64,000 bases of DNA from Flavobacteria bacterium BBFL7 (GTDB taxonomy: Bacteria; Bacteroidota; Bacteroidia; Flavobacteriales; Flavobacteriaceae). Positions 62,779 through 64,000 of the stretch are shown one piece after another. The stretch is taken from positions 2,110,544-2,174,543 of the forward strand of contig CH672374.1 of NCBI GenBank assembly GCA_000153385.1. Direction: 5' to 3'. Numbering within the stretch: the stretch's first letter is position 1; each line of letters starts with the position of its first letter. Under the pieces are notes generated by a model. It was not told the origin of the DNA. It did no database searches and saw only the letters and a list, made by a program, of their open reading frames with translations. A program made the position numbers and the translations under genes.

Positions 62779-63834
62779 ATGCGAGTATATTGCCTCATTA
62801 TTTCTATTTGGTTTATTCATCTTTATGGTAGTGCTCAAGAAATTAATGGAAGAGTTATAGATTCATTAACTCAAGAAGCCATTAGTGGAGCATCTGTTTA
62901 TATAGATGGAACCTCTAAAGGTGTTATCACAGATCTAGATGGTTATTTTACTTTTAATTATCCTGTTGGTGTAAAGTCTGCTCTAGTCATTAGAATGATG
63001 GGCTATGAGACCATACGGTTTGCCCAGCCTCTAAAGGCAGATTTATCCATAGTTCCACTTGTGCAAAAAGCAGATAATCTAGATGCCGTCGTTATCAATC
63101 CAGATCCATGGTCACGCAAGAAGAAAGAACAATATTTTAAACAATACTTTTTAGGCACATCTCCTATCGCTGCCGACTGTAAAATTCTTAATCTAGATGA
63201 GGTTAAATTAAGGTTCAATCCAGTCTCTGGATTAATGACTGCTCGATGTAATGAGCCCATATTAGTGAAAAATAAATATTTGGGCTATTTAGTAAGCTAT
63301 GACTTAATGGACTTTGAACTTCAGTTTGAGAAAAGAATTTTAAAAGCTGGTCCAGGAATCATCATGCCCGATAATGTGCAAGTTCTAGAAAGTTTTCATC
63401 TTGTTGAGGCTTTTTATATAGGATCTTCTTTTTTTCAAGAATTGAGCGATAAAAAAAATCGTCTTAAAAAGTATAAGAAGAGAAGAGATCAATTGTATAG
63501 GGTTAGTGATTTAAGGTTTTTTAGAACTCTCGCTGCAAATCAATTACAAGAAAAAGGTTATGTACTCTACTATGATAAATTTGCGGTAGATATGAGTAAC
63601 CATATACGTGTGAAGCAATTTGAAACCTATTCTGTCATAGGCTTTAGGCACGATAAATACCCTATTATAGATGCAAAAAATAATAGAACAGATATTTACC
63701 TAACTGGTGAACAAGTTGTCATAGATCAATATGGAAATAATCTTTCTGGAAAAGCGATTAAGTTCAATGGATATATGGCAGAACTGCGAGTAGGTGGAAT
63801 GTTGCCTCTAGATTTTAAGCCTTTAGAAGATTAG
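62779..63834 (+). CDS. Secreted protein with carboxypeptidase-like regulatory domain
   Basis: 351 residues. A signal peptide (RVYCLIISIWFIHLYGSAQ) is followed by a CarboxypepD_reg-like domain (20-100; EINGRVIDSLTQEAISGASVYIDGTSKGVITDLDGYFTF). A beta-rich C-terminal region of unknown function follows (SGLMTARCNEPILVKNKYLGYLVSYDL, NRTDIYLTGEQVVIDQYGNNLSGKAI). There is no TonB barrel, so it is not a receptor. It starts 2 bp after the olsF-type stop and is probably co-transcribed with it. It is likely periplasmic or outer-membrane associated. Confidence 0.75.
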   Translation: MRVYCLIISIWFIHLYGSAQEINGRVIDSLTQEAISGASVYIDGTSKGVITDLDGYFTFNYPVGVKSALVIRMMGYETIRFAQPLKADLSIVPLVQKADNLDAVVINPDPWSRKKKEQYFKQYFLGTSPIAADCKILNLDEVKLRFNPVSGLMTARCNEPILVKNKYLGYLVSYDLMDFELQFEKRILKAGPGIIMPDNVQVLESFHLVEAFYIGSSFFQELSDKKNRLKKYKKRRDQLYRVSDLRFFRTLAANQLQEKGYVLYYDKFAVDMSNHIRVKQFETYSVIGFRHDKYPIIDAKNNRTDIYLTGEQVVIDQYGNNLSGKAIKFNGYMAELRVGGMLPLDFKPLED

Positions 63835-63995
63835 TTTTGCTTCTTTTTCTTCTTTAGTCTCTTCTTGACTTTTTTAATTGCTTTAGTTTTCTCTATCTTC
63901 TTTAATTCAGATTCGATAAACTCCTCGCAATAGGCTTGGATTTTCTTTCTCGCTTTCGCGAAAGCGTCTTCATTACCAGCGTTAAGCTCTTCCAT
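63831..63995 (-). CDS. Short lysine-rich protein (5' end may lie outside the window)
   Basis: On the minus strand an ATG at 63995 opens a 54-codon frame ending TAA at 63831-63833. The frame stays open to the window edge, so the true start may lie upstream. The product runs MEELNAGNEDAFAKARKK and ends in a strongly basic tail (KKVKKRLKKKKKQN), suggesting nucleic-acid binding or coiled coil. It contains an exact palindrome copy (63951-63966) encoding AFAKA. Its stop overlaps the previous gene's stop by 3 bp, tail to tail. No family is recognised. Confidence 0.5.
   Translation of the reverse strand: MEELNAGNEDAFAKARKKIQAYCEEFIESELKKIEKTKAIKKVKKRLKKKKKQN
63951..63966. repeat. CGCTTTCGCGAAAGCG palindrome, copy 16 (exact)
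   Basis: Inside the lysine-rich partial gene at the window end, read on the minus strand as Ala-Phe-Ala-Lys-Ala. Confidence 0.95.
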
Positions 63996-64000
63996 ATTTG

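Noticed and set aside
2454-63966. The palindrome as a REP/BIME-type mobile repeat or an insertion-sequence end
   Set aside because: No conserved flanking sequence beyond 1-5 bp, no target-site duplication that I can see, and no REP-associated transposase in the window.
1-64000. CRISPR arrays, tRNA or rRNA genes, prophage or transposase genes
   Set aside because: No regular direct repeats with spacers, no cloverleaf or rRNA-like conserved segment, and no transposase, integrase or phage structural motif was seen by eye; a dedicated scan could still find a weak case.

Overview
The window is a stretch of a Bacteroidota chromosome, almost certainly a marine-type Flavobacteriaceae close to Nonlabens/Dokdonia. 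This rests on low GC, type IX secretion (T9SS) C-terminal sorting domains, a porZ-recO junction, TonB receptors with carboxypeptidase-like N-terminal domains, the TAnnTTTG promoter element, ileS-dksA-lspA synteny, and flavobacterial versions of Mfd, Pgi, UvrC and IleS. About 95% is coding. I see no tRNA, rRNA, CRISPR array, insertion sequence or prophage.

Layout. 1-5351 (+): the end of porZ, recO, a TonB receptor, pdeM and a TspO-like membrane protein. 5352-10124: a flavin disulfide reductase and mfd. 10228-24872 (mostly -): a cytochrome-b-like membrane protein, a large Oar-like TonB receptor, pgi / M23 peptidase / tryptophan dioxygenase, a DUF3108 protein, a CCC-motif membrane protein, homogentisate dioxygenase, a patatin-barrel protein and uvrC. 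24997-32547: thioredoxin, DUF2237, a CBS protein, a 32-residue basic protein, a PhoD-like phosphatase, the RimB-like/RimK/AstE-like operon with a formyl-THF cyclo-ligase, and a histidine kinase/response regulator pair. 32544-37678 (-): lspA, an unknown secreted protein, a DksA-like protein and ileS. 37878-44565 (+): an M48-like metalloprotease and a 1.8-kaa DUF4011-type helicase with a WGR domain. 44566-45323: a long gap holding a possible leader-peptide or small-RNA transcript. 45324-51761 (-): ligase-associated DNA-repair genes (helicase, ATP-dependent ligase, MBL exonuclease) interrupted by a secreted N-formylglutamate-amidohydrolase-like gene. 51816-53115: two lipoproteins. 53341-54763: SDR threonine dehydrogenase and a TerB-like protein. 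54769-57984 (-): a cassette with a coiled-coil protein, a GTPase-partner protein, a Ras/Rab-like small GTPase and a degenerate hybrid kinase. 58019-64000: fbp, a GNAT acetyltransferase, aspartate kinase, an OlsF-type bifunctional acyltransferase, a secreted protein and a lysine-rich partial gene.

Two signals stand out. First, a 16-bp perfect palindrome, CGCTTTCGCGAAAGCG, occurs 12 times exactly and 4 more times with one mismatch. Spacing is unusually even (1.9-6.6 kb, mean about 4.1 kb), and 10 of the 16 copies lie inside genes, in three codon phases. Second, the small-GTPase cassette at 54769-57984 pairs a eukaryote-like GTPase, which lacks the Ras Gln61 equivalent, with a kinase/receiver protein whose phospho-acceptor Asp is Ser. 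It looks like a little-described signalling system. The M48-protease plus DUF4011/WGR helicase pair is a third candidate, possibly genome defence or repair.
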